A model generated the notes under the pieces. That model was not told where the DNA came from. It ran no database searches and worked only from the letters and a program-made list of their open reading frames with translations. 6,506 nt of DNA. Origin: Bifidobacteriaceae bacterium. Its GTDB lineage: Bacteria; Actinomycetota; Actinomycetes; Actinomycetales; WQXJ01. Location: positions 1 through 6,506 of the forward strand of contig JAITKC010000025.1 in the NCBI GenBank assembly GCA_031278665.1, in the 5' to 3' direction. Positions 1-6,005 of the stretch are shown piece after piece. A program made the translations under genes and the position numbers. Numbering within the stretch: the stretch's first letter is position 1; every line of letters starts with the position of its first letter.

Positions 1-254
1 CCCTGGAACTCGGACTCGACGCCCAGGCGGCGCAGCATTTGGTTGATCTGCGGCCCGCCGCCGTGGACCACCACCGGTTTCAGGCCGACCCGCCGCAGGA
101 AAACCATGTCTTCGGCGAAAGCCGCCCGCAAGTCGTCGTCGATCATCGCGTTGCCGCCGTATTTGACCACCACGATGGCGCCGCCGAAACGCTCCAACCA
201 GGGCAGCGCCTCGATCAGGACGGCGGCCTTGAGATCCGGTGTCAGTTCGGTCAT
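1..254 (-). CDS. argB: Acetylglutamate kinase ArgB, N-terminal 84 codons (partial)
   Basis: Acetylglutamate kinase phosphorylates N-acetyl-L-glutamate with ATP, the second step of arginine synthesis, in the cytoplasm. Only the N-terminal part is present and the rest runs off the left edge. Visible are the KYGGNAM segment (residues 30-36; K30 is the expected phosphate-binding lysine) and the HGGGPQI loop (63-69), both hallmarks of the amino-acid kinase fold in this family. About 29 residues, including a predicted helix ([19 protein letters not shown]), precede the KYGG strand. Arginine-inhibited NAGKs have such an N-terminal helix, so feedback inhibition is possible but is inference. The ATG at 254-252 overlaps the argJ stop (ATGA, 251-254), and no Shine-Dalgarno sequence is visible, so translation is probably coupled to argJ. 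Identification is very secure; only completeness is unknown. Confidence 0.96.
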   Translation of the reverse strand, partial: MTELTPDLKAAVLIEALPWLERFGGAIVVVKYGGNAMIDDDLRAAFAEDMVFLRRVGLKPVVVHGGGPQINQMLRRLGVESEFQ

Positions 255-1444
255 GAAGGGTAGTCGGCGTTGATCGAGACGTATTCGTGGGTCAAGTCGT
301 TGGTCAAGACGGTGGCCTGGGCCGACCCGGCCCCCAGGTCGACGACCACCTCGACCTGGCGGCCGCTGAGGTCGACTAGTTCGCGCCGCTCGCCGGCCGC
401 GCCGCCCCGGCAGATCGTCACGCCGTTGACGCTGACGTCCACCCGATCGGCTTCGAACGGCGCGTCCTGGGGCGAGACGGCGCCGGCGGCGCTCAGAATC
501 CGGCCCCAGTTCGGGTCGGCGCCGGCGATGGCGGTCTTGAACAGGTTTGAGCGGGCGATGCCGCGCGCGACCTTCAGCGCCCCGTCTTCTGTCAGGCCGC
601 CGGTCACCTTGACGGCGATCTCGTGATGAGCCCCTTCGGCGTCCGCGATCAGCTGCCGGGCCAAATCCTCGGCCAAGCCGGTCAGGGCGGCGGCGAACTC
701 GGCCGGGTCGGGTTGGTGGCCGGATTCGCCCGAGGCCAGCAGGATGACCGTGTCGTTGGTGGACATGCAGCCGTCCGAATCGACGCGCTCGAACGACAGC
801 CGGCAGGCCTCCTCGAGCGCCCGCTGGGCCGTCGGCGAGTCGATCAGCGCGTCGGTGGTGACCACCGCCAGCATGGTGGCCAGCTCCGGGGCCAACATGC
901 CGGCCCCTTTGGCCATCCCCCCGATTTTGTAGGCCCCGTCCGCGCCGCCGGCCAGCGCGGTCTTGGGGCGGGTGTCGGTGGTCATAATCGCCTCGGCGGC
1001 GGCCCGGCCCGCCGCTTCGCCGTCCGAAAGGGTGACGACGGCCCGGTGCATCCCGGCCAGCAGTTTGCCGATCGGCAGCCGTTCGCCGATCAGCCCGGTC
1101 GAGCAGACCAGGGCCTCCTCCTGTTTCAAGGCCAAACGGCGGGCCAGCGCCCCGGCCGACTGGCGGGCGTCGTCAAGCCCGGCCCGGCCGGTGCAGGCGT
1201 TCGCCCCGCCGGAGTTCAGCAGGATCGCCCGGGGCAGCGAATAGCCGCCTTTGGCCAAGGCCATGGCCTCGCGGCTGACCAGCACCGGGGCGGCCGCGAA
1301 ACGATTGACGGTGAAAACGGCGGCGGCCGCCGAACGGGCCGCCACGGCATCGTTCACCACCACCGCGAGGTCTTTGGCGCCGTCCGCCTTGATGCCGGCC
1401 GCCACCCCTGCGGCTCTGAATCCCTTGGGCGCGGTCACGGTCAT
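251..1444 (-). CDS. argJ: Bifunctional ornithine acetyltransferase / N-acetylglutamate synthase ArgJ
   Basis: ArgJ transfers the acetyl group from N-acetylornithine to glutamate, giving ornithine and N-acetylglutamate; bifunctional forms also use acetyl-CoA. The 397-residue product has the usual family length. The self-cleavage motif ELATML is at residues 187-192: cleavage is expected between A189 and T190, making T190 the N-terminal nucleophile of the beta chain. Other expected active-site residues are the oxyanion pair T116/G117 (STG), K179 (MAKGAGM), E270 (DAEG), N392 and the terminal S397; GADPNWGR (308-315) is also conserved. I chose ATG 1444 rather than upstream starts because it begins the family-typical MTVTAPKGF, overlaps the argC stop as ATGA, and has GGAG (1452-1455) 7 nt upstream. 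Upstream extensions would only read argC DNA in another frame. Whether it is mono- or bifunctional cannot be told from sequence. No argA-like gene is in the window. Confidence 0.97.
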   Translation of the reverse strand: MTVTAPKGFRAAGVAAGIKADGAKDLAVVVNDAVAARSAAAAVFTVNRFAAAPVLVSREAMALAKGGYSLPRAILLNSGGANACTGRAGLDDARQSAGALARRLALKQEEALVCSTGLIGERLPIGKLLAGMHRAVVTLSDGEAAGRAAAEAIMTTDTRPKTALAGGADGAYKIGGMAKGAGMLAPELATMLAVVTTDALIDSPTAQRALEEACRLSFERVDSDGCMSTNDTVILLASGESGHQPDPAEFAAALTGLAEDLARQLIADAEGAHHEIAVKVTGGLTEDGALKVARGIARSNLFKTAIAGADPNWGRILSAAGAVSPQDAPFEADRVDVSVNGVTICRGGAAGERRELVDLSGRQVEVVVDLGAGSAQATVLTNDLTHEYVSINADYPS

Positions 1445-2505
1445 GGGGCGACTCCGTTCAGCTCGAGGCCGGTTTCCTCTGGCAAGCCTAGCGCCAGGTT
1501 GATCGCCTGGACGGCGGCTCCGGCCGTGCCCTTGACCAAATTGTCGATCGCCGCGACGACTACGATTCGCCCGGCCCGCCGGTCGAACGCGAGTTGAATC
1601 AAAGCGGTGTTGGCGCCCAGCGCGTGGGCGGTCGACGGCCACCGCCCCTCCTCCAACAGCCGCACGAACCGCTCGTCGCCGTAGGCCTCGCGCCAGGGCC
1701 GGCGCAGGTGGTCGGGGTCGAAGTTAGGTCCGGGCCGGGCGCTGACGGTGGCCAGGATTCCCCGGCTCATCGACACCAGGGTCGGGGTGAAGCTGATGGT
1801 CGGACGCGGCTGGCCGGCGACGCCATGGGCCAGGTTCTGGATGATCTCGGGAATGTGGCGATGTCCGCCGCCGACGGCGTAGGGGCTGGCGGCGCCGAGT
1901 ATCTCCGAGGCCAGGAGATGGTGTTTGAGGCTTTTTCCGGCCCCGGAGACGCCGTTGGCGAGCACCGCCACCAGGTCTTGCGGGCTGAGCGCCCCGGCCG
2001 CCAGACCGGGCGCCAGAGCCAGTGTGACGGCGGTGACATTGCACCCCGGGACGGCGATCCGCTTGGCGCCGCGCAGTTCCTCGCGCTGTTTCGGCCCGGG
2101 CCAGCCGCGCAGTAACTCCGGCATTCCATAGGCCCAGGCGCCGTGGTGCTCGCCGCCGTAATAATCGGCCCAATCCGCCGGGTCCTCCAGCCGGTGGTCG
2201 GCGCCCAGGTCGACTAGCGCCGATTCGGGACTGGCCGCCGCGAGTTCGCGGGCCAACCGGCCGGATTTGCCATGCGGCAAGGCCAGCACGATCACGTCGT
2301 GCCCGGCCAGGTTCGCCGGCGTGGTCGGGACCAGCGTCCGGTCCGCCAACGAGACGATGTGCGGATGGTGGCGCCCCAGCGCCTGCCCGGCGCTGGCGTT
2401 GGCGGTGACGGCGCCGACGCGGGCCTCGGGATGGGACGCCAGCAGCCGCAGGGTCTCGCCGCCGGCGTATCCGGACGCCCCGGCCACCGCCACAGTGAAA
2501 GCCAT
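1441..2505 (-). CDS. argC: N-acetyl-gamma-glutamyl-phosphate reductase ArgC
   Basis: ArgC reduces N-acetylglutamyl 5-phosphate to the semialdehyde with NADPH, the third step of arginine synthesis. The 354-residue product is normal for the longer bacterial type. The N-terminal Rossmann nucleotide-binding motif is GASGYAGGE (9-17). The catalytic cysteine is C155 in VPGCNVTAV, followed by SGAGK (187-191). [10 protein letters not shown] (212-221) carries the catalytic histidine region (H215/H217), and [13 protein letters not shown] (321-333) is the conserved C-terminal cofactor segment. Asn-Val follows PGC where many homologues have Tyr-Pro, a variant I recall from other actinobacteria. It is the first gene of the operon: its stop overlaps the argJ start (ATGA). 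No Shine-Dalgarno sequence precedes the ATG, but a TATAGT hexamer ends 7 nt before it, so a leaderless message is likely. Paired ARG-box-like sites lie just upstream. Confidence 0.97.
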   Translation of the reverse strand: MAFTVAVAGASGYAGGETLRLLASHPEARVGAVTANASAGQALGRHHPHIVSLADRTLVPTTPANLAGHDVIVLALPHGKSGRLARELAAASPESALVDLGADHRLEDPADWADYYGGEHHGAWAYGMPELLRGWPGPKQREELRGAKRIAVPGCNVTAVTLALAPGLAAGALSPQDLVAVLANGVSGAGKSLKHHLLASEILGAASPYAVGGGHRHIPEIIQNLAHGVAGQPRPTISFTPTLVSMSRGILATVSARPGPNFDPDHLRRPWREAYGDERFVRLLEEGRWPSTAHALGANTALIQLAFDRRAGRIVVVAAIDNLVKGTAGAAVQAINLALGLPEETGLELNGVAP

Positions 2506-2512
2506 GCCGACG

Positions 2513-2518
2513 ACTATA
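2513..2518 (-). promoter_or_regulatory. -10 element of the argCJB promoter (leaderless)
   Basis: TATAGT on the minus strand fits the actinobacterial TANNNT -10 consensus. Seven bases (CGTCGGC) separate it from the argC ATG, so transcription would start at or one base before the A of the start codon. No ribosome-binding sequence is present, which agrees with a leaderless mRNA. A convincing -35 hexamer is not visible; its place is taken by the ARG-box-like palindromes. The start site is inferred, not mapped. Confidence 0.6.
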
Positions 2519-2535
2519 CCGCATGATTATGCGCC
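2518..2535. promoter_or_regulatory. Proximal ARG-box-like operator (ArgR)
   Basis: The core CGCAT-GATT-ATGCG (2520-2533) is a perfect inverted repeat with 5-bp arms and a 4-bp A/T-rich spacer. This is the geometry of known 18-bp ARG boxes (TGAAT-N4-ATTCA in E. coli; TGCAT-type arms in streptomycetes, from memory). It abuts the TATAGT -10 element, so a bound arginine-ArgR complex would block RNA polymerase. The argR gene itself is not in the window. Confidence 0.6.
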
Positions 2536-2537
2536 GG

Positions 2538-2555
2538 TATGCAAATCCATGCATC
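2538..2555. promoter_or_regulatory. Distal ARG-box-like operator (ArgR)
   Basis: The core TGCAA-ATCC-ATGCA (2540-2553 on plus; TGCAT-GGAT-TTGCA on minus) is an imperfect palindrome with the same 5-4-5 layout as the proximal site. Its centre (2546.5) is exactly 20 bp from that of the proximal site (2526.5). Tandem boxes about two helical turns apart are the usual target of an ArgR hexamer. Its minus-strand form resembles the streptomycete ARG consensus, with TGCAT arms. It covers the expected -35 region of argC. Confidence 0.6.
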
Positions 2556-2560
2556 GCCGA

Positions 2561-2580
2561 CCCGGCCAGCGGCGGCCGGG
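2561..2580 (-). terminator. Possible GC-only hairpin terminator after the TetR gene
   Basis: CCCGGCC (2561-2567) and GGCCGGG (2574-2580) form a perfect 7-bp stem with a 6-nt loop, starting 8 nt after the tetR-type gene's stop codon. No U-tract follows, as is common for actinobacterial terminators. It would separate repressor transcription from the arginine operon, which starts only 83 bp downstream on the same strand. Hairpins of this strength can occur by chance in DNA this GC-rich. Confidence 0.4.
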
Positions 2581-2588
2581 CGCCCCGG

Positions 2589-3209
2589 TCACGGCAGCAG
2601 CGCCGCGACCAGGCGCTCGGGCAGGTCCGGCGGCGTCCCGGCGCGCTCCAGGGCGTGCACGATGACGTAGCCGACCAGCGCTTTCGCCAGTTCCGGCAGC
2701 GGCGCGTCGACGCCTAGCTGGCCCGCCTCGACGCCCCGGCGCAGGCGCCGGATCAAGGCCGAGCCGGCCCCCAGCGACTCGCCCAGTATTCGGCCGATGT
2801 CCTCGTTCTCGGCGGCGGCGGCGAACAGCGAGCGAGTCATCGAGGCGTTGGCGGCCTCGTCCACGAAGGCGAACAGCTCCACCAGCCACTCGCGCAAGTC
2901 GACCGCGAGGTCGCCGGTGTCGGCCGGGACGAAGGCCGCCGGCATCAAAGAGCCCTCCAGCAGGCACTCCGCCACCAATGCCGACTTGGATCCCCACCAG
3001 CGATAGATGGTCTGTTTGCCGACTCTGGCCTCGGCCGCGATTCCCTCGATGGTCAGCCGGTCGTAGCCGTTGACGGCGAACAGCCGCGCCGTCGCGGCCA
3101 AGATCGCCAGGCGCGACGCCTGCGAGCGCGCGCTGCCGCCCCGCCGCCGCGACCCGTCGGGCTCGGAACCACTCCAATGGCCCAAGCTTCCGGGTTGACT
3201 CAAAACCAT
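2589..3209 (-). CDS. TetR/AcrR-family transcriptional repressor, divergent to the MMPL transporter
   Basis: This is a 206-residue one-domain-plus-ligand-pocket repressor of normal TetR length. The N-terminal DNA-binding domain covers about residues 32-78. Helix 1 is SRLAILAATARLFAVNGYD, and the helix-turn-helix is RLTIEGIAAEARVGKQTIYRWW (51-72), with the family-typical Gly-Tyr before it and IYRWWGSKSALV after it. Residues 80-206 form the helical, unassignable ligand/dimer domain. About 30 residues rich in Ser/Gly/Arg precede the domain. I chose ATG 3209 because TACAAT lies exactly 6 nt upstream, predicting a leaderless mRNA. A longer reading from an upstream start at 3341 would add 44 low-complexity residues and run through the intergenic palindrome, so I reject it. 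Its divergent neighbour is the transporter, and the 24-bp palindrome between them is the likely operator, giving autorepression plus transporter control. The ligand cannot be predicted. Confidence 0.92.
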   Translation of the reverse strand: MVLSQPGSLGHWSGSEPDGSRRRGGSARSQASRLAILAATARLFAVNGYDRLTIEGIAAEARVGKQTIYRWWGSKSALVAECLLEGSLMPAAFVPADTGDLAVDLREWLVELFAFVDEAANASMTRSLFAAAAENEDIGRILGESLGAGSALIRRLRRGVEAGQLGVDAPLPELAKALVGYVIVHALERAGTPPDLPERLVAALLP

Positions 3210-3225
3210 CTGATCATTGTAGGCT
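3195..3225 (+). promoter_or_regulatory. Possible promoter of the MMPL transporter gene
   Basis: TTGACT (3195-3200) resembles a -35 element and lies inside the first codons of the divergent repressor gene. TAGGCT (3220-3225) fits TANNNT, with a rather long 19-bp spacer. Transcription would begin near 3232, at the left edge of the perfect palindrome, giving a leader of about 183 nt. I see no better -10 between there and the gene, but the match is modest. Confidence 0.35.
3216..3221 (-). promoter_or_regulatory. -10 element of the TetR-type gene (leaderless)
   Basis: TACAAT on the minus strand is a near-consensus -10 hexamer. It ends exactly 6 nt before the ATG at 3209, so +1 would be the A of the start codon. 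No Shine-Dalgarno sequence is present. No clear -35 is seen; the region it would occupy (about 3239-3244) is inside the palindrome, so repressor binding there should block this promoter. Confidence 0.55.
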
Positions 3226-3231
3226 TCGTCT

Positions 3232-3255
3232 GCGAGACGGACCGTTCCGTCTCGC
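3232..3255. promoter_or_regulatory. Perfect 10-4-10 inverted repeat, likely TetR-family operator
   Basis: Arms GCGAGACGGA (3232-3241) and TCCGTCTCGC (3246-3255) are exact reverse complements around the spacer CCGT. The site lies between the divergent repressor and transporter genes. It covers the -35 region of the repressor promoter and the predicted start of the transporter transcript. Length, symmetry and position are those expected of a TetR-family operator, and GAGAC/GTCTC half-sites are known for several members. The assignment to this particular repressor is inference from position. Confidence 0.7.
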
Positions 3256-3302
3256 TCAGGTGCGCGCTCCTGGACCGCTTGAGGCCAAGAACTTGAGGTT
3301 TC

Positions 3303-3320
3303 GAGCCGAACACTCGGCTC
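3303..3320 (+). other. Leader hairpin or second operator upstream of the MMPL gene
   Basis: GAGCCGA (3303-3309) and TCGGCTC (3314-3320) form a perfect 7-bp stem with an ACAC loop, 94 bp before the transporter start. In the RNA it would be a stable stem-loop, but no U-tract follows, so a simple attenuator is doubtful. Its arms do not match the 3232-3255 palindrome. The rest of the leader (3256-3401) is GC-rich and shows two CTTGAGG direct copies (3278-3284, 3292-3298) of unknown meaning, and nothing else I can support. Confidence 0.4.
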
Positions 3321-3401
3321 TTGGTGCCGGACCGCCAGCACGACCGCTCGCCCGTCGACCCCGGCGGGCGCACAACCCGACAGGCGCGCCCGGCGCGCGG
3401 C

Positions 3402-3408
3402 GAAGGAG
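3402..3408 (+). promoter_or_regulatory. Shine-Dalgarno sequence of the MMPL gene
   Basis: GAAGGAG lies 6 nt before the ATG at 3415, a near-ideal ribosome-binding site. It fixes the start codon and rules out the overlapping upstream starts at 3260 and 3321. It contrasts with argC and the repressor gene, which have no such site. Confidence 0.88.
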
Positions 3409-3414
3409 TTCCAA

Positions 3415-6003
3415 ATGGCCGAGTTCCTCTACCGGCTGGGCAAAGCGGCGGCGAAACGAGCCTGGGTGGTGATCGCGAGCTGGGCGGGGCTGCTCGGGCT
3501 CGCGGCGGTCGCCTACGCCGCCGGCCACGGCGGCCTGGCCGCCAGTTTCGACATTCCCGGCCTGCCTTCGTCCGAGGTGGTCGAAGAACTCGGGCGGGAG
3601 CTGCCCGACTACGCCGGCGCCTCCGGGACTGTGGTGTTGCGGACCGTCGACGGCCAGCCGTTCAGCCAGGACCAGCGCGACCAGGTGGCGGCGGCGGTCG
3701 CCGGCGCCGCCGATTTGCCCGATGTCGCCCAGGCCGTCGACCCCTTCGCCGCCGAATCCGAACGCCAAGCCCAGGCCGACCAGCTGGCCGCCGGGCGGAC
3801 CCAGTTGGAGTCCGCCCGCCAGGAACTGGACCAGGGCGAAGCCCAACTCGCGGCGGCGGCGGCCGAACTCGACCGGGGCGAAGCCCAACTCGAGGCGGCG
3901 GCGGCCGAACTGGACCAGGGCCAGGCCCAACTCGACCAGGCGTTGGCGGCGGCCGGCCCGGCCGGGGCCGCCAGTCCCGAACTCCAGGCCCGGCAAGCGG
4001 CCATCGACGCCGGCCGCGCCGCGATCCAGGCGCAGCGCGAGACTTTGACCCAGGGCAGAGCCGAACTCGACACCCGGCAGGCGGCCGCCCAGGCCGGCCG
4101 GGCCGAACTCGACGAACAAGAGACTCAGCTTTCCGAGGCCGAGACCCTGATCGCGTTGGCGGCCCCGATCAAAGTCGTTTCCGCCGACGGCGACGCCGCC
4201 CTGGTCCAGCTCGCGTTCACCGAGCCTCGGATGGACTTGTCGAGCCAGTCGAAGCGGGCGGCGATCGCCCACTTCGAGGACGCCGGCATCGAGGACGTCG
4301 AAGTCGCCGCCTCAGTCGAACTCTCCCAGGACGTGCCTGACGTGCTCGGTTGGGGCGAAGCGGCCGGCTTGGCCCTGGCCGCGCTGGTGCTGGTGGTGAT
4401 GTTCCGGGCGCTGATCCCCACGGCCGTCCCGGTGATCGGGGCGGTCACCGGCGTGGGCGTGGCCACCTTGACCGCTCTGGCCTTCTCCTCGGCCGTCGTG
4501 ATGACCTCGGTCACGCCGATCCTCGGCGTGATGCTGGGCTTGGCCGTCGGCGTCGACTATTCGCTGTTCATCGTCAACCGGCACCGGCGCCAATTGCGCG
4601 CCGGCATGGCCCCGCTCGAGTCGCTCGCCCTGGCGAACGGCACCTCCGGCACGGCGGTCGTGTTCGCCGGCGCCACGGTGGTGGTGGCGCTCGCCGCCCT
4701 TGGGGTCACCGGCGTGCCGTTCCTCGGGCTGATGGGATTGGTCGGCGCGGCCGCGGTGGCGGTCGCGGTGGTGGTGGCGGTCACCCTCACCCCGGCGATC
4801 CTGGGCTTGGCCGGCCGCCGCGTCCTGCCGCGATCCGAACGCGACGCCGGCCCGCGTCCCCCCGCCCCGGACGCCGGCGCGCCCAAGACCGTCGCCAGCG
4901 TCGTTAGGGCCTTGGCGGCGGCCGCCGTGTTGGCGACGCTGGCCCTGCCGGCCCTGGATTTGCGCCTCGGGTTGCCAGACGGGTCGTCAGAGCCGGCCGG
5001 CTCGTTGGCCGAGCGCGCCGACGCGATCACGGCGGCCGAATTCGGCCCCGGCGCGAACGGGCCGCTGTTGGTCGCCGCCCAGTTGCCCAAGGACTTGGAC
5101 GATGCCGCGCTCCTAGACGCCCAAGTCGCGGTCGCCACAGTCTTGGCCGACCAGGCGGACGTCGACGGCGTGGCGCCGGTGGCGGTCTCCGAGTCCGGCC
5201 GGCTGGCCGCCTTCCAGGTGCTTGCGACCGGCGGCCCCAACGACCGCTCGACCGCCGCGCTGGTCGACCGGCTGCGGGGGCTGGCCTCGCCGGTCGACGG
5301 GCAAGCGTTCGGCGTCGCCGGCCAGGCCGCCATCAACATCGACATCTCGGAGCGCTTGGAGGACGTGCTGCCGCTCTACTTAACCTTGGTGGTGGGGCTG
5401 ACCCTGCTGATCCTGATCCTGGTGTTCCGCTCGCTGGTGGTGCCGCTGATCGCGGCCGGCGGCTTCATCCTCTCGCTATTCGCGACTCTGGGCGCGGTGG
5501 TCGCGATCTTCCAATGGGGCTGGGCCAAAGACCTGATCGGGCTGAACGCGACCGGGCCGGTCCTAAACTTCCTGCCGGTCATCTTGGCCGGGGTGCTGTT
5601 CGGCCTGGCGATGGACTACCAGATTTTCCTGGCCGCCGGAATGCGCGAGGCCTATGTCCACGGCTCCGCCGCCCGCGTTGCGGTGGCCAGCGGGTTCAAG
5701 GCCGGGCGGGCGGTCGTGACGGCCGCCGGACTGATCATGGTGGCGATCTTCGGGGCCTTCGGCCTGGCCGACTCGCCGATGGTCAAATCGGTCGGCCTGG
5801 GACTGGCCCTGGGCGTGGTGGCGGACGCCTTCATCGTCCGCCTGGTCTTGATGCCGGCGTTGATGGCGCTAGTCGGCCGCGCCGCCTGGTGGCTGCCGCG
5901 CTGGCTCGACCGCATCCTGCCGCAAGTCGACATCGAAGGCGCCGCCCTGGCCGGCCGCCACGCGCTGGCGGCCGACGGCGGCCAAACCGCCTCGCGGCCT
6001 TGA
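3415..6003 (+). CDS. MMPL-family (RND superfamily) membrane transporter with coiled-coil-like loop insertion
   Basis: This 862-residue inner-membrane exporter has two RND-type halves and about 12 predicted membrane segments. TM1 is near residues 17-38, extracytoplasmic loop 1 is 40-312, and TM2-6 span about 314-465. A Pro/Arg-rich cytoplasmic linker covers 467-492, TM7 is near 494-513, loop 2 is 516-652, and TM8-12 span about 653-820, followed by a short cytoplasmic tail. Each half carries the MMPL proton-relay signature: GVDYSLF (379-385; D381/Y382) and AMDYQIF (732-738; D734/Y735). Loop 1 is enlarged by a regular heptad insertion (about 112-248). The substrate is unknown: MMPL members export lipids, siderophores or drugs. 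The divergent TetR-type repressor suggests inducible efflux. No MmpS-like partner is in the window. The start is set by GAAGGAG at 3402-3408, and the stop faces the lysyl-tRNA synthetase stop across 2 bp. Family assignment is secure; substrate is not. Confidence 0.94.
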   Translation: MAEFLYRLGKAAAKRAWVVIASWAGLLGLAAVAYAAGHGGLAASFDIPGLPSSEVVEELGRELPDYAGASGTVVLRTVDGQPFSQDQRDQVAAAVAGAADLPDVAQAVDPFAAESERQAQADQLAAGRTQLESARQELDQGEAQLAAAAAELDRGEAQLEAAAAELDQGQAQLDQALAAAGPAGAASPELQARQAAIDAGRAAIQAQRETLTQGRAELDTRQAAAQAGRAELDEQETQLSEAETLIALAAPIKVVSADGDAALVQLAFTEPRMDLSSQSKRAAIAHFEDAGIEDVEVAASVELSQDVPDVLGWGEAAGLALAALVLVVMFRALIPTAVPVIGAVTGVGVATLTALAFSSAVVMTSVTPILGVMLGLAVGVDYSLFIVNRHRRQLRAGMAPLESLALANGTSGTAVVFAGATVVVALAALGVTGVPFLGLMGLVGAAAVAVAVVVAVTLTPAILGLAGRRVLPRSERDAGPRPPAPDAGAPKTVASVVRALAAAAVLATLALPALDLRLGLPDGSSEPAGSLAERADAITAAEFGPGANGPLLVAAQLPKDLDDAALLDAQVAVATVLADQADVDGVAPVAVSESGRLAAFQVLATGGPNDRSTAALVDRLRGLASPVDGQAFGVAGQAAINIDISERLEDVLPLYLTLVVGLTLLILILVFRSLVVPLIAAGGFILSLFATLGAVVAIFQWGWAKDLIGLNATGPVLNFLPVILAGVLFGLAMDYQIFLAAGMREAYVHGSAARVAVASGFKAGRAVVTAAGLIMVAIFGAFGLADSPMVKSVGLGLALGVVADAFIVRLVLMPALMALVGRAAWWLPRWLDRILPQVDIEGAALAGRHALAADGGQTASRP
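3784..4152 (+). other. Heptad/LxxG repeat insertion in the transporter's first external loop
   Basis: This segment encodes transporter residues 124-246. Leucines fall at 124, 131, 138, 145, 152, 159, 166 and 173. After a Gly/Pro turn (180-188), Leu/Ile/Ala fall at 190, 197, 204, 211, 218, 225, 232, 239 and 246, all exactly seven apart within each arm. Glycines follow three residues later in every second heptad (127, 141, 155, 169; 200, 214, 228). The pattern is seven units of 14 residues, LxxGxxxL-like, similar to that in YhgE/Pip-type proteins. I infer an antiparallel helical hairpin of roughly 60 residues per arm projecting outside the membrane. The pattern is certain; the fold is a prediction. 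Confidence 0.75.
3823..3948 (+). repeat. Three tandem 42-bp units within the transporter gene
   Basis: Units start at 3823, 3865 and 3907, each beginning GAACT(G/C)GACC and encoding ELDQGEAQLAAAAA, ELDRGEAQLEAAAA and ELDQGQAQLDQALA. The first two are nearly identical in DNA; the third diverges over its last third. The period is 14 codons, two heptads, so copy-number change would keep both frame and heptad register. This suggests recent local duplication inside an older protein repeat. Confidence 0.85.
5952..5974. terminator. Weak candidate hairpin at the convergent gene ends
   Basis: CGGCCGCCA (5952-5960) and TGGCGGCCG (5966-5974) form a perfect 9-bp stem with a 5-nt loop, inside the last codons of the transporter and 32 bp past the stop of the convergent gene. 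Because only 2 bp separate the two genes, any terminator for either must lie inside the other. No U-tract is present on either strand, and Ala/Gly-rich codons give such hairpins by chance. Confidence 0.2.
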
Positions 6004-6005
6004 CG

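Noticed and set aside
616..645. His-His (residues 273-274) after the DAEGA motif of ArgJ where many homologues have Thr-Lys or Ser-Lys
   Set aside because: I recall a histidine near this position in other actinobacterial ArgJ proteins, and all catalytic residues are intact, so it is not a sign of lost function.
623..1597. Long plus-strand open frame of about 324 codons opposite argJ
   Set aside because: Its Gly/Arg/Pro/Gln-rich composition is that of a GC-rich shadow frame, and it lies fully antisense to a gene with intact active-site motifs.
1445..1642. 66-residue N-terminal extension of ArgJ
   Set aside because: It only reads argC DNA in another frame and is Arg/Gly-rich; the ATGA overlap and the conserved ArgJ N-terminus fix the start at 1444.
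3210..3341. 44-residue N-terminal extension of the TetR-type protein
   Set aside because: It would code through the palindrome and both promoters, shows no family similarity, and the ATG at 3209 has an ideally placed -10 element.
3260..3472. Possible leader peptide upstream of the transporter
   Set aside because: The GTG start has no ribosome-binding site, the product is Arg/Pro-rich shadow sequence, and it overlaps the transporter start by 58 bp.
3256..4272. Long minus-strand open frame opposite the start of the transporter
   Set aside because: It is antisense to the coiled-coil segment; its apparent repeats are the mirror of the 42-bp DNA repeat, and it has no recognisable domain.
3321..4340. 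Plus-strand frame overlapping the transporter start
   Set aside because: It is an extremely Arg/Gly/Pro-rich out-of-frame reading, while the transporter frame has a strong Shine-Dalgarno sequence and MMPL motifs.
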